DNA of 64,000 bases from Sphaerolaimus hirsutus (GCA_964036195.1 OZ038460.1:6885504-6949503), one strand, 5' to 3'; shown: positions 1 through 14,881, counted from the stretch's first letter. Translations and numbers: made by a program. The notes: a model not told the origin generated them from the letters alone.

Positions 1-806
1 CTCGTCACATCAGTGTTAAAACTGTGTGTATTGTGATTCGTATTTTACTTGTCCGGAGAGTCCAACCGCTTTTGGGTTCTGCGTGTGTGAACCTAAGTTT
101 TGATCGGGGGTTCAGTGGGGTAGGGCAACCCCCCCCCCCCCCCCGATTCCAGCAGGTGTCCTGCATGCTGACATGCAGGCAGTTGTTAATGGTACTTGGA
201 TTTTGCTCGCGTGCACAGAAGGCCTAGAAATACTACGGCATGAATATTGCTGACTATAAAGTAGCAATAATCATGCACTCCTATAATCAACCGCTTTTTA
301 TGCGCATTTTACCGTCAGCACACTATTTAAATACAGCAACGTCACAGGCCGGGGCTGTGAGCAATGCAAAACAAAATATCTCTCTTATCTAATGAAATTC
401 GAATAAAATTAACTGTTCATTAACACTAGCATGTTAATATCCCACCTATCAATTGGACGAAAGTCAGTGTGACGAGTGTGAAGCGCACTAAATTCAAATA
501 GACATCACACATTGTGCGGCTGCACACTTGGCGGGTGATAAGACGCGGCGCCAGTTGCGGGTGCTCCTTGTTGGGCTCGCTGAGCTGCGGCAGCCATTGC
601 GTGCGCGTGTGCCGCCGCGCCGCCGCCTGTGTAAAGTTTTTACTTTTGTTAAGTTTAGTTTTTTGCCGCCAAATTTCCCTTTTGCGCTAACTTTTGGCTT
701 ATTGCCAGACAGTTATAAAAGGTTCTTATTTTCAGTTTAAAGCTGTCAATTCAGGCCTTTTTGCGTAAAGATCTGGCAGGTTGCCAGACAGTCACGCGGA
801 ATTGTT
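1..806. other. Gene-free flank downstream of the GPCR
   Basis: No gene is supported here. There is a poly-C run near 128-143 and a GC-rich patch near 525-625 whose open frames match no family I know. The DNA lies 3' of the GPCR stop codon, so its part nearest 806 may be 3' untranslated sequence, but I see no clear AATAAA on the minus strand. Confidence 0.4.
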
Positions 807-2335
807 TTAGGCATGCTTTTTTGAAAGGAATGCGTTTTCACCTGGTCTTATCAAACATTGGCCACTTATGGGGCATTGGGCACTTTGCCAGCTCGCTTCA
901 ATGCAACAAGGCAATGTGCCTGCACCGTGGGAGGGGGGCGGACCTTTGTAGGGCCCGTGCGCGGTGGGCGGTCTAGCCTGCACGGCCATGTCCTCCTCCT
1001 TCATGATGAACAAACTCAAGCCGTACACCACGGGCGTGATGATCGACTGGAAGTGCGCCATGAAGAACGATATCTCGTAGGCGAACAGAGTGAGCGACGT
1101 GTGCACGCGGGCGATTAGAAATGGTAGTTGGCATAGCGGCCTGCGTGGGATTTGTTATTAGAATTAGAATTCTTATTAGAATTCTAATTGCGTGGGGGAT
1201 TTCAATCGAGCGTGGGTAACTCACAGGAGCATGAAGAAGTAGACTAGCCAGCGGGATTTGTATAGGCCGAGCGCTTCGAAAACTATTGGGCTGTGAAAAA
1301 GTATTCCGAGTACCCGGGCGTAGGCGTACCTGTGAACAAAAGTAGGGATTTGGGGTTTTTTTAGCCGATCGCTGCTACTAAGCTGCTTTGCAGCAATTTA
1401 ACCACATCAAAAAGTTATAACGGAACCAATTGTTTGACCCACCATGTCAATATGGTCGGCAGTAGAACTCCTAGCAACACCAAATACGTCAGGAACTTGT
1501 ATCCGCTGACAGTCAGACCCCAAATGCAGTAATGGAAGCTCTTGTCATACTTCACGATGTCGCCGTTCGTGATGCACGGCAAGCCGAGCGTGAAGCCTAT
1601 CACCCAGCTCACGGCGCAGATCACACTTGGCCGCAAGCCAAATAACTGCTCGTAGTGGATCCTGGCGAATGTGAGCAGGTGCACGCCGGCGATGCACGTG
1701 CACATTAGTTGTGTGACCGACCATACGGTGCTCGTGATGAATGCCTGCGGTTTGGGGGATTTGGGTGTTTGGTTTTGGAAGGACAATGACACCTAAATGT
1801 ACTCGGTGGACATCTAACTTATGGAAACCTACCATAATACATCTGAATAACGAACCAACAATTATACAGTTTCTAATATAATATTTCATGTTTACTATAA
1901 AATAATTAAATTTATCACAAGATTTTATTCATAAATTTATGGTAGGTTTCTGCACATGCTTTGCGGTCCGCCGAGTATACTAGTTTTCTCAGCGTCAAAA
2001 TTCACCTGAAACCTGCACATGAAATTGCTGCTCTCCCACAAATTCTCGTTGATTCTAGCGTCGTGTATGAACACCGGCAAAACCACTGTCAACGTGAGCA
2101 AATTGGTCAGCATCAGGTGCGCTATGAACCTGGAGCTGACGAAATTGCGCCACAGCTTTTTTATCAGTATATAGACTAGAACTGTGACATTTAGGGAGAT
2201 GCCCAGGGCTGTCAGGCCGGCGTAGGCTGCGATAATGGCGCCATCGGTAGGCTTATCCACGGTCGCGTTTGACGACACGTTGGCGTACATGGCGGACATG
2301 TCGCCGACGTCGCTCATGTTGGACGTTTTTGCCAT
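807..2335 (-). CDS. Orphan rhodopsin-class (class A) GPCR, complete, 4 exons
   Basis: Exons on the minus strand: 2335-2006, 1744-1443, 1329-1225 and 1140-807. They have GT/AG introns and matching phases, and sum to 1071 nt (356 residues). A short N-terminus with N-x-S/T sites leads into TM1 (about residues 34-56, with the conserved Asn), TM2, TM3, TM4, TM5, TM6 and TM7. Cys residues before TM3 (MCRF) and before TM5 (HYCIW) can form the usual disulfide. Several class A signatures are altered. The TM2 Asp is Asn (LTNLL), DRY is A-R-I, CWxP is CQLP and NPxxY is TPVVY. The tail has a CC pair that could be palmitoylated. It should act in the plasma membrane; the ligand is unknown. The altered motifs recall divergent invertebrate orphan receptors, but I cannot name a subfamily. 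The last exon could instead be spliced after EEDMAVQ, which would change the tail. Confidence 0.85.
1802..1975. mobile_element. TA-flanked MITE in GPCR intron 1
   Basis: Imperfect inverted ends of about 40 bp: CTCGGTGGACATCTAACTTA at the left against the complement of a right end finishing GGTCCGCCGAG. Each side is flanked by TA, as for Tc1/mariner-like or similar elements. At 174 bp it fills most of the 261-bp intron 1 of the GPCR. A related copy starts at 62143, and a lone right end lies near 42800-42821. Confidence 0.75.
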
Positions 2336-2900
2336 CTGAAATGGGTTCTGTGATGCGGCTGGTCGGCCAGAAATGATTGAAAATAACGAAACTATTTAGC
2401 TAGTTCAGCGGCAATGCGTCAGCTTTCCACGCTGAATGCGCGTTTTAGCAGCGATCGATGCGCAAAAGCGTGCGTTATCACGAAATTGCGACCGCGTCTC
2501 ACCGTCTCAGAGTGTGGGGCCGCGGTCGACGGTGATGCGTCTGAAATCAGTGCCGCAATGAGCGCTCCTATTCAAGCCCGGCCTGCCGCGGCGGCGGCGC
2601 TCTTTTGCAGCGGCGGCAGCGAGCGGGCGGTCAGCTGCGGCCGCCGGCGCAGGGGCGCCGCGTGTCTATCGATCGCCTCGCCGCTACATAAGCATTGCAC
2701 TGCACTTGGCCGTAAGTGCGCCGAGCCGTATGCGTGTGCGTGTGCATGTGCGCATGCGGGCCGCGCTTAGCTACTGCTGCCCCACCCCGGGTGATTACTT
2801 GGGGGGAGGCCCGCGCTGCTTAGAATATGCATGCGCTCGTCGCGCGACTGCTTTAGAGCGTGCGCTCGCCGGGTTCCGGCGGCCACGTGAAAATGGCCGG
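2336..2900. promoter_or_regulatory. GC-rich upstream region of the GPCR
   Basis: This is directly 5' of the GPCR start codon (the gene runs leftwards). About 2500-2780 is rich in CpG and GGC runs, which contrasts with the AT-rich surroundings and suggests a promoter or 5' untranslated region. No TATA box or defined site could be assigned with confidence. Confidence 0.3.
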
Positions 2901-4230
2901 ATATTTATAGAATTCCCGGTGTTTCTGGGTAAAACTGGGTAAAATTGCCTACGATTATATGGATTAACGGCGCGAACGATTGTGAAAAATGACGGGTTCG
3001 TAGGGCTGTCTGGCGGACATTATGCATTGCGCAGCGAGGCTGCCTGCCGCGCATTTGGCATTGCACTTTGATGTCGCTCTGACGCAAGAAGGCCTTCTGT
3101 TTCACACGTGCGGCGGCCGCTTGGCGCCCGGGCGAAGTTTCTTAGTGCAGCAGTTGAGGCAATGGGTTCGGGGGATCTTAGTGTCGAGGATTTATCGCTG
3201 GGAATTTTTCAGTTCAATGTCAATTGTTCGATTTTTCAAACATTCGTGGTGTGTTGACACTTATTTCGATGAGTTCATTTTATCCAAGGGGCCCTCTGTG
3301 CGTGTTTATGTTTATATTCACAAAATTAATTGGCTTGTGCGCAGACGTATATTATGATTTTTATGGAGAGTGTCTCATTTTACATGCAACGAAACTAATT
3401 TGACGCGTTAATTGGCATTGAGAAAGTAAAAGTAATATCGCACTCTACAGAACAGCATGGAAAACGTGAGCGTGTGAAGCGTGCTCCAGTGCGATACGGG
3501 GAGTGGTGCCCTTTTTCTTGAACTTTCTGTTTCGGCGAAGCATGACTTCGATATGAATTTTTTTTTCTACGAAAGACCCCCCCCCCTCGAAAAACCCACC
3601 TTAGAAAAACACCTACCCGAAGTAATAGGAGTGGAAAAAAAGTCTAGCTAAATGATAAATCCCCTCGAATTTCACCCCAAGAAATTTGCACTCAATGAAA
3701 AATACCCTCCCCCTGCGCGTATTTCGAGGAAAAGCGGTACATACATATGCCAATACACCAGTGTTGTTAAAAGTACTGAACTTTTTTCAAAGTATACGTA
3801 AACGTTAAGTATTTTTTTACTCACCCCCTGAGTACAGAAAACGTAAAGTAAATTTTTTTACTTTTGCTCATGAGTAAAATACTTTTCACTCTAGAAAACG
3901 TATTTTTGGAAAATTTTAGCCCAGTTTTCACTCAAAATCAAACAATTTCGTACCTTTTTGACAATTTTGACCTTCAAATTCACAAGTACATGTGTTATGT
4001 GCCTATTTTTAACAATTTTTTCCCTATTTTTTCTATCTATGCCTTGAAAAAGCCTATAAAAAGCCTATCTGAAATACGTATTGAGTACTTTCAAAAAGTA
4101 TACGTAAAAGCGAGTACAGCTACTTTTACTACCGGGGTGAGACCAGAAAGTGGCGGAAAATGGCACTTTTTTAACGTCAGAGTAAAAAAATTTTGCGCGC
4201 AAGCACGCATTTTTCACCAGACATCATGTA
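2901..4230. other. Intergenic DNA with degraded repeats
   Basis: No gene is supported. 3575-3735 is a decayed member of the poly-C, TA-flanked family (ends like TTTCGAGGAAA). 3760-4145 is a decayed foldback element built on the words AGTAC and ACGTAAA, starting near GTTGTTAAAAGTAC and closing near GTACAGCTACTTTTAC. It resembles the intact element at 18659. Confidence 0.45.
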
Positions 4231-4667
4231 TTGGGTTGTAGGGAAAGTTCTTTCCGTTTCATGATCATCTCGTGTTGGATCGTCCTGGACGAGCAGTGGG
4301 GTTTCAGCCGGGGGGTATAAGCTGGAATCTGTTCGATCATAAAATTTAACCATGAAATTGATTACTTATTAGTGTATATAGTAGTAATCTATCTCTTTAA
4401 AATATCAAAAACTCAATGTGCATGGTCCACCATTTTTAGAGTTTCGATTTTTCAATAAAATTTCACTATAAAATCACTTGGAAACATAAATTTAGAGGCA
4501 TGTATAATCCATGCACTTTATGTAATCAATTTTGCAATAAACTTATATTCTTGAATTTTTGGTGGAGCTGTAATTCCAGCTTATGTAGACCCGACGGAAC
4601 CTTCACAATCGAGGACTATCCAAGATGAGACGACCTAGAAGCGGAAGAAACTTTCCCTACAAGCCAA
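4231..4667. mobile_element. Foldback element with TA flanks
   Basis: Inverted ends of about 50 bp, starting TTGGGTTGTAGGGAAAG at the left and finishing CTTTCCCTACAAGCCAA at the right, are directly flanked by TA on both sides. The 437-bp interior is AT-rich without a transposase frame, so this is a non-autonomous element. Confidence 0.7.
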
Positions 4668-4900
4668 TATTATCGGCAGATTTGCTCCCTGTGGCCGAAA
4701 TCGTTATAAATATACTCAATTGTGTGCTGTTTGCTGTATTTGTATGTATATTTACATACATATATACTCGGCAGACATGATACTCTACAAATAGATATGA
4801 TTTATGTTTTCGGCTGGCAGACGGCCAACCGCAAACTTATGGACCGATTCCCCAGAAAAAAAAGAAGATTTACACGTACGCTGACTGTTTCGGGTATGAC

Positions 4901-5312
4901 CAGGGACGTACGCAGGATTTTTGAGCGGGGGGGGCGGATTGTATACGGAGCCCGACGAACGGGGGGGGGGGGCGCCCCCCCCCCTTAAAATTTGGCCCTA
5001 TAGTAAAGGAATGGAGCCATGGCGCTGGCGCCATTTGTAGGCGCCAGCGCCATGGCAGTATTGGCGTTGGCGCTGGCGCCAACGTATACCATATAGGCAC
5101 CTATTAAGACCTAGATATAGTTACTATGACCACGTGGGGCACTTTTATAATGCTGTTCGGACTCCTGAAATTATACATTTAACAACGGGGTGGGGTTAGC
5201 GCGTTTGCGCGCAAAATTTTTTCAAAGTAGCTACAAAATAGCTTTACAAAAGTGCCATTCCTGGCAAATTTTTATGACCGGCCCGGGAACGGCCCCCCTG
5301 CGTACGTCCTTG
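4901..5312. mobile_element. hAT-type MITE with GGCGCC words, TSD GGTATGAC
   Basis: It starts CAGGGACGTACGCAGG and ends CTGCGTACGTCCTTG, flanked by perfect 8-bp duplications GGTATGAC (4893-4900 and 5313-5320). CAGGG-type ends plus 8-bp duplications are the hAT hallmark. The interior has poly-G/poly-C tracts and GCGCCATGGCGCTGGCGCC words. A second, related right end (5484, reading CAGGGACGTATCC on the other strand) lies in 5400-5484. Confidence 0.8.
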
Positions 5313-5950
5313 GGTATGACGTCATGATGGAGTGTTTCCTCCGGAAAAATGTACGGCGTAATGTCATCCGAGTATACAATGTTCCATGGCGCCATGGCGT
5401 TGCGCCAACTAGTGCCCCCCCCCCGTTCGCTGGCTTCCGTAAACAAGCAGCCCCCCCCGCTCAAAAATCCTGGATACGTCCCTGCACGCAAGTATAATGT
5501 CGCGCTGGCATATCTACTTCGTAGCAACGCGCGTACGATCTGCTGGCTTCCACCGAGAATTGCGTCTGCGAGTTGGCATCTGTGGCTGCTGCCTGATGTG
5601 CATACAAATCCATGTAAACAGATGTATTTGCATACCTCGCGGGTAATTTATGTATCGTATTTATGGCTAATTTGCTCGACAAATTGAGCGTCGAGCGTAC
5701 AACGCCTTCGGAATTTCTAATGGGAATTAAGCCGGGTTGAAAACGTTGTGTAGTTGATTAATTATCAATTGTAAAAGTTTGAAACTATGGTTGGTGAATA
5801 GGACGATGTGTCAGGGCAAAGTTGGTGTGGAAATGTGATACTTAATGAAAAAGCTTCTTGCTGCGATCTAAAAATAACTGCCCTGCGCTTGGGGTGGGCT
5901 TGGTTTTCAAAAATAGATTTCTTTTTGTGCTCTAAAGACAGTTTCTTTGG

Positions 5951-6868
5951 TGCCACACAGACTGGATGTCCACTGAAGTCACCTATGTCTAGGGTTGGCA
6001 TGCGATTTTTTTTAGCGATTTTTTTTTTATTCCGATTTTTTTAAATCGCAGCCCCTGCACCGATTTAAAAACTAATCGCTGGGGAAAAAATTTGGTGCTC
6101 ATGCACTAGGTAAAATGCAAAAAAATTTGCGCGCATGCGCGCAGTTTAATGCAAGCAATCAACCAGTTGCCTTTTTCATGGCTTTTACAAGCAATTTGGT
6201 GGTGTAGCACCCATTTCTGTGTGCTTTTAAGCATTTAAGGTAGGCTGTGAATCATTGGGGAGAAGTATAAATTGTTTTGCTGTGTTTTTATATCAAACAT
6301 GAATAGAAATGCATCCATGTTCACTTCAAAAATTATTTTTATTGTGTTGTTGGCAAAAACATGCAGTTTCTGCAAACACAATTGCAAATGGTCGATGAAA
6401 TTTTATTCACGCAGCAAATACAACAATTTTATTACTTTTAAACTTCACATACGACAACTTTTAAGCTTTTCCACAGCTCTACAGTGCTTATATTCCCACA
6501 GAAAGAATAACTGTACAATGCCTATCAATCGACATGCGTTTTATCACCCTCAGAGGCGATTTTCGAGAGAAATGGGACTAATTTTGGTCCCAGCGAGTTT
6601 TATTTAAAAAAAAGGTAGGGTTGGAAAAAACCGATTTTTTTAACGACCCCGATTTAAAAAAATCGGTTTTTTCCAACCCTACCTATGTCAGCTAAATATT
6701 GGTATATTATGTGATTTCAACCTTCCTAACTGATAGAGCATAGTTGATTTTTTACACCATGAATTGTAATTGTTTTTGTTAAGTGTAATGCTTTGAAAAG
6801 TATTGCGTTATTTAGTTGACATTGAGTTGACACGAATTCGCGATGTCAACTAGCGTGTGTTGGTCCAT
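5951..6868. mobile_element. Palindromic 'TTGACA' element split by a younger hAT MITE
   Basis: The left part (CCACACAGACTGGATGTCC) and right part (GATGTCAACTAGCGTGTGTT) match the ends of intact relatives at 15134, 22203 and 40373. The younger element 5990-6681 sits between them. The family resembles GGGCCCACACACTAGTTGACA and carries repeated GTTGACA/TGTCAAC words. Confidence 0.6.
5990..6681. mobile_element. hAT-type MITE, CGATTTTTT word, TSD CCTATGTC
   Basis: Ends TAGGGTTGG...CCAACCCTA are flanked by perfect 8-bp duplications CCTATGTC (5982-5989 and 6682-6689). The subterminal DNA iterates GCGATTTTTTT at the left and its complement AAAAAAATCGG at the right. The middle, about 6100-6600, is not repetitive, and its 111-codon frame shows no transposase motif. 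Confidence 0.88.
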
Positions 6869-7993
6869 CGATCCCATCAATCTCAAACTTCCAGAAGTTA
6901 CCTGCCTATCACCGTGTTGACGGCGTACTAATTTTTATGGCGGTATGCTGCTAAAGTTGATCATTAAAATTAGAACGACACGTTTTTTAGGCAACCCTGC
7001 GAAACTTTTAGGCGGCTAGCTTACGCTGCAGCAGTTTAATGTGGATGCTTTGAGCGCAATTGAGTCCTGGCACGCGAGGGCAATCTTCCACGACATGTGT
7101 CAATTTATACTTATGTACAGAATATATTCATAGTGGTAAATATCTTGGGGGGCTTGTATAGTAAACCTCTTTTTCAAGATTTGTGCAAAAAGATTGATTT
7201 TGATCGACCCGGCGTTGTCTGCGGTGCTGAAATTTTACCACTGATTATTTAGGTAACATATTTTTATTGCAGTCTCAGCGTTCGGCAAATACAATACATA
7301 AATACTATTCGTATTTTGACAAAAGAAATCAATCGCTAAGAAAAACAATTTCACGCCTCAAAAAATTCCTTTGGTGTTGCATAAATACTTTGCCAGGGGC
7401 GAAGGCTATCCAAAAAGCCATTAAAAATTATTCTGAGCAGATACGCATGCTTTTGTTTCCATGTTGGGGGTAATGTTTCAATCGTAAAAGAAATTTGGGA
7501 CAATGCATTCCTAATTTCATTCATTTCATCCTTCAATTGCCACACAATTGCGCGATAATTCCATATAAAGGCCATGCAACCTCCGAAATGTGTATGAACC
7601 CATGAACGTATTCATGAACGAAACTTCCATAATTTGCTTTGTTCCTGTGAATTTGAAAAAAATGATCATGACCCAATCCATATCAACAACGAGCGTAATC
7701 TGGCTGACATTGTCAATTTCATACACAAAACAAAGTCAATATAAGTTAGGCTACTTCACCTCCTTGAATACTTTTGGACACTTTTAAATATTATGAAGTT
7801 GCAGTTCATAAATAAGTCATGCTATCGTTGTAACCTTGACTGCATAAATATTGGGGGGAAAAATTGGTTCACGTGAAGATCACTTTGAAAACGGCTTTAG
7901 CAGCTGAAAGTGAAAAGAATTGTTTGTGACTAGAAATGAAATGAAAACAAGCTAGCGACATTAATGATAAGCCCAGTGGCACAATCTACCTGA
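6690..7993. other. Intergenic DNA, no gene seen
   Basis: Beyond the right arm of the 5951-6868 element I see AT-rich sequence with short open frames on both strands and no recognisable protein motif. I looked for the missing N-terminal (MIT) exons of VPS4 here and did not find them. Confidence 0.4.
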
Positions 7994-8001
7994 CAATCAC
8001 A

Positions 8002-8538
8002 CAGGGGTATCTTGAATTTTGACCCTCCGAGTGGTTGGATAGATAGCAAATCGCTCCTCCGGAGGGATAGATAGCTGAAAAATTTTCTGGGGGGGGTTGG
8101 GGGGGGGGGTTTGGGGGGGGGGGTTGTGGTGGTTCAATATATAGGCTTTTTCGGGGCATAGAAGGAAGAAAAGGGAGAAAAATCGCTAAAAGTAGGTGTA
8201 AAATAGCTCAAAATGGGTATACAAGAGCATATAGTACTTAAAATAGCTGAAAATAGGCAGTTAGACGCATGAACCAGTGATTTTGGAGGTGAAAATCTAT
8301 ATATAGGTATGAAAAATAGCGATTTTGAGCGAAAATTGGGGTATAGTTTCTGAAAAATCGCTCCAGATAGGTAGATAGCTGAGCGATTTGGGGGGGGGGG
8401 TTTAGGGGGTAGTAGCCCAAAATTTTGCCTCCGGGATAGATAGATAGCTGAGCGGCCTCCGGGATAGATAGATAGCTGGGCGGTTTGGGGGGGGGGGGGT
8501 AACCCCCCCCCCCAACCCCCCCCCATTCGAGACCCCTG
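8002..8538. mobile_element. hAT-type MITE with GATAGATAGCTG and poly-G words, TSD CAATCACA
   Basis: Ends CAGGGGTATC...GACCCCTG have perfect 8-bp duplications CAATCACA (7994-8001 and 8539-8546). The interior repeats GGATAGATAGCTGAGCGG and long G runs. It ends only a few bases past the secreted-peptide exon. Relatives lie at 11414-11939, about 16720-16900, 23011-23201, about 25690-25830 and about 44420-44535. Confidence 0.85.
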
Positions 8539-8548
8539 CAATCACATC

Positions 8549-8869
8549 TCACGGTGTCCATCCTTTGAACAATAGCATCTGTTTGGCGCGCTTCCCCTCT
8601 TTATTCATCATATTCAAATATTTATCATTTTTAATTTTATCTTTCTGATCGGTCGTGTCACGTTTCATTTTCCTCCGCACTTCACTTTCTGCCCTCAGAT
8701 CTGCTGCCGTTCTACTCGCTAAGGCGGAGCCTTTTGTCGGCGATATAATCCTATCAAATGCGTGGTTGGGGAGACTGTTTGCTGGCAACAGTGTTGGATG
8801 TTTGCCATCCGCAGCTGGCACGCTGCATAGGGCCAATAGCGCCAGAAGTGCACACATCATGTTATGCAT
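8549..8869 (-). CDS. Small secreted, dibasic-rich prohormone-like protein (exon)
   Basis: The reading frame from the Met at 8869 gives 106 residues. A classical signal peptide (MHNMMCALLALLALCSVPAADG) is followed by a Lys/Arg-rich region with dibasic sites RRKMKR and GKR, and a tail KQMLLFKGWTP. There is no cysteine. The exon is bounded by a good acceptor (CCATTGTACAG just before the ATG) and a GTGAGA donor at 8555, so it may continue into an exon I did not find; otherwise it stops at 8549. The signal peptide and dibasic cleavage sites fit a neuropeptide or peptide-hormone precursor, but I recognise no known peptide. An upstream in-frame Met at 8920 reads through a poly-G-derived proline run and is a less likely start. 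Confidence 0.5.
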   Translation of the reverse strand: MHNMMCALLALLALCSVPAADGKHPTLLPANSLPNHAFDRIISPTKGSALASRTAADLRAESEVRRKMKRDTTDQKDKIKNDKYLNMMNKEGKRAKQMLLFKGWTP

Positions 8870-8871
8870 CC

Positions 8872-9688
8872 TGTACAATGGGGGGGGGTTATTGAGGTAA
8901 ATCCAGCCATTTTTAGGCATTTGTAAAAAAATTGCACCAAAATAGCTTCTTATTCTAGCAAATTACAGCTGCAACTGTAAATATGATTTTTAAAATAAAA
9001 AATAATGGATTTAGTTTGAAATGGCATCGCCATACTGTTTGGAGGTGGTCTAGGAGGCAGTTGTTAGCTATCTATAGGATAAATACTACTGCTTGATATA
9101 TTCTTGGATATTTCTCATCAAAAATCTCCTTGCTTATACTGCTTTATACTTTTCTAACTAGTGTGTGGGTTGGAAAATAAAGTCCGTTGTTCTCACTGAT
9201 TTTGGAATCTTTCACACTTTTAAACTGAAAATGCAGTGGGTGTGCTTAACAGAAATAGCCCGGAAAGATCTAATAACCGTTCAATTTCTCTGCCTTTCTA
9301 ATCAGTGTGCCGGAGTTTAGGGATGAAGTACAACATTGTAATTGTTGGGATATAATTGTCTGAAACGGTGGGAGTGAGAATGTTTGTTTGGAGTGTATGG
9401 CTCCCACACACTAGTTGAGATCAAAGTCCGTGTCAACTAAATTTTGGTTAATGTGATTTAAGTGGATCGGTACCCGCAGGCACAAATCGCTGGATATGTA
9501 CGTGTATTTACGTACATATATAGTGGTTTCTGGCGCTAGCGCCAGCGCCAATGGCGCCATGGCGTGGCGTTTACGAATGGCGCTCACTGTATAGCCAAAA
9601 TTTTAGGGGGTGTGGGGTGAGCCCCTCCCCCCGCTCGCCGAGCTCCGTAAACAAACATCCCCCCCCCTTCCCTGTGTGATACAGCATA
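8872..9688. other. AT-rich intergenic DNA with repeat fragments
   Basis: No gene was found. Near 9398-9455 is the left end of a TTGACA-type palindromic element (CTCCCACACACTAGTTGA) whose right part resumes after 10697. 9530-9680 holds GGCGCCATGGCG words and a poly-C fragment like that at 5400-5480. Confidence 0.4.
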
Positions 9689-10695
9689 CCGTATATCCTC
9701 GAATAAGACCCCCCTTGAATAACTCCCCACCCTTGAATAACTCCCCCCTCAAAAGCACTGACGAAAAAATAACTCCCCCCTTGAATAACTCCCCACCCTT
9801 GAATAACTCCCCCTCTATGATGAGTGGAGAAGATACTGCAACAAGTGAAAAAAAAACGAAATGCAAATGCAGTGTAGTGTGTGAGACAAAAAATACAAAA
9901 GAATGTTAGCCTACAGCAGCGAAAGCAGATACACAGTGCGTATTTTACGCAGTGTATACACACATACCTACCTGCAGTTAGGGTTCAAACGGGATTGACT
10001 TTTCGGGATCGGGATCGGGATTCACTTTTTGAGATTTCGGGATCGGGATCGGGATCGGGATTGGGGTTTCGGGATCGGGATTGGTTTTTTGAGATTTCGG
10101 GATCGGGATCGGGATTGGCCGGGATTGGGGTCACGGGATCGGGATCGGGATTGGGATAGGCATTTTTCCGGGATCGGGATTGGGTTCTAGGGATAGAGAT
10201 TTTGGCCATTTTTCTGGCATTCACAGTTGTTCATAAAGGTCTCAAAACACTGTTGGATGCCAGAAAAGTGGCATAAAATTGACGCTGGGGGTTTGCATCC
10301 ACTTTTTGCATGCAAAAACGTCATTATTTCACTTTCTATAATTTCCACTAATTTTTCCGGGATCGGGATCCCGGACTTGGGAGTTTCTCGGGATCGGGAT
10401 CGGGATTTGAAAACTTTCGGGATCGGGATCGGGATTGGTATTTTTGAGATTTCGGGATCGGGATCGGGATTGGGGTTTCGGGATCGGGATCGGGATCGGG
10501 ACTGGTAAATCCCGGAATTTCACGGGATCCGGGATCGGGATCGGGATCCCGTTTGAACCCTACCTGCAGTTTTCCTAAAAGTTATGAGGAAAAAATAACT
10601 CCCCCCTTGAATAACTCCCCACCCTTGAAAAACTCCCCCCTCAAAAACTCTGACGAAAAAATAACTCCCCGGGGGACTTATTCGAGGATATACGG
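9689..10695. mobile_element. TA-flanked CCGTATATCC element, poly-C rich, with nested insertion
   Basis: Ends CCGTATATCCTCGAATAAG...CTTATTCGAGGATATACGG are each flanked by TA. The subterminal word TTGAATAACTCCCC is repeated. It is interrupted by the 9979-10562 element. A related, uninterrupted stretch at 31398-31760 shows the empty site. Confidence 0.75.
9979..10562. mobile_element. hAT-type MITE built of GGGATC words, TSD CCTGCAGT
   Basis: Ends TAGGGTTCAAACGGGAT...ATCCCGTTTGAACCCTA have perfect 8-bp duplications CCTGCAGT (9971-9978 and 10563-10570). Both arms are arrays of GGGATC and GGGATTGG. A central unit (about 10200-10350) with TTTTTCTGGCATTCACAG recurs in the copies at 16287-16693 and 20411-20983. 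The same host sequence without the insertion is at about 31676-31700. Confidence 0.92.
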
Positions 10696-13926
<3,231 letters not shown>

Positions 13927-14061
13927 GTAGATGGATTTTATATACTTACAATGCTGACTAGTATTTTTATGCCGTAAGAATGTGATGGAAATCCTTTTTT
14001 GAAATTTATATTTGCGTGGCATGTCTTTGTACGGTGCCAAGATTCGTGTGTTTTATGAAGC

Positions 14062-14881
14062 GGCGCCAGACCGGTGCACAAGTAAAACCGGTGCCCAAGT
14101 AGGGCCGGTGCACAAGTTATAATACCCGGTGCCCAAGTAGGGCCGGTGCCCAAGTAAAGTGCACCGGCCCTGGCATTGACTTGGGCACCGGGCAGCTGTT
14201 TACTTGTGCACTGGGCAGGTGCAAGCGCCCCGCCCGGTGCACAAGAATGGGTGCCATACTTGTGCACTGGGTGGTGCCGATCACAGAAACGTCAAGCATT
14301 GCTATTCTCATACAACTAGTGATGAAAAAGCGCCAGAAAAATAGGCACCATTCAAAATAATGGCGCCGTGCGCCAGATGGTGCCAGAGAAAAGGGCGCCA
14401 GTAACAATGGTGCCAGGAGCCAAAATGGCGCCAACAATTAAACGCCACTATTTCATATGTTTATCTATACTGAACTGTTTATGCAGCAGCAACGGTATGC
14501 ATTACATTTCTTTGATAGTGAATGGCCAAATACACTGCATCTATCCATTAAAAAAAATCTGAAAAACATGGCGCTCGCGCCCTTTGGCGCCTTTGGGCGC
14601 CAGCGCCATGGCGCCATTCCATCACTACATACAATGCTGCGGGGGTGAGCAAATCCTGGATGCTCAAGTAATCCCGGCCTGACGCAAGGTGCACAAGTGC
14701 TGCCGAAGTAATGCACAAGTGGTGCCCAAGCAATGCACGTGTATGCTCAAGTAAAAAGCCGCCCGGTGCCCAAGTACGGGCACTTTACTTGGGCACCGGG
14801 CCTACTTGGGCACCGGGTATTACAACTTGTGCACCGGCCCTACTTGGGCACCGGGTTTACTTGTGCACCGACCCGGCCCCT
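14062..14881. mobile_element. GGTGCACAAGTA word element, just 3' of VPS4
   Basis: The left arm repeats CCGGTGCACAAGTA and GGTGCCCAAGTAGGGCCG; the right arm is its complement, ending TTGTGCACCGACCCGG. The flanks TATGAAGC and TGTGAAGC match at 7 of 8 positions. A different element (14317-14627) lies inside. A fragment of the same family is at about 25545-25920. Confidence 0.7.
14317..14627. mobile_element. TAGTGATG/GGCGCC element nested in 14062-14881
   Basis: It runs from TAGTGATGAAAAAGCGCC to GGCGCCATTCCATCACTA. The flanks CATACAAC and CATACAAT match at 7 of 8 bases. The GGCGCC words extend inwards from both ends. Confidence 0.75.

Noticed and set aside
1976-2005. MITE supplying the splice donor of GPCR exon 1 (GTATAC)
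   Set aside because: A better donor, CAG|GTGAAT at 2005, lies before the element and keeps the phase, so the MITE is simply within the intron.
9985-10523. Open frames rich in RSRSRNPNPDPDP or GSGSGLGFRDRD
   Set aside because: They are translations of the GGGATC word arrays in MITEs and recur in each copy, so they are not proteins.
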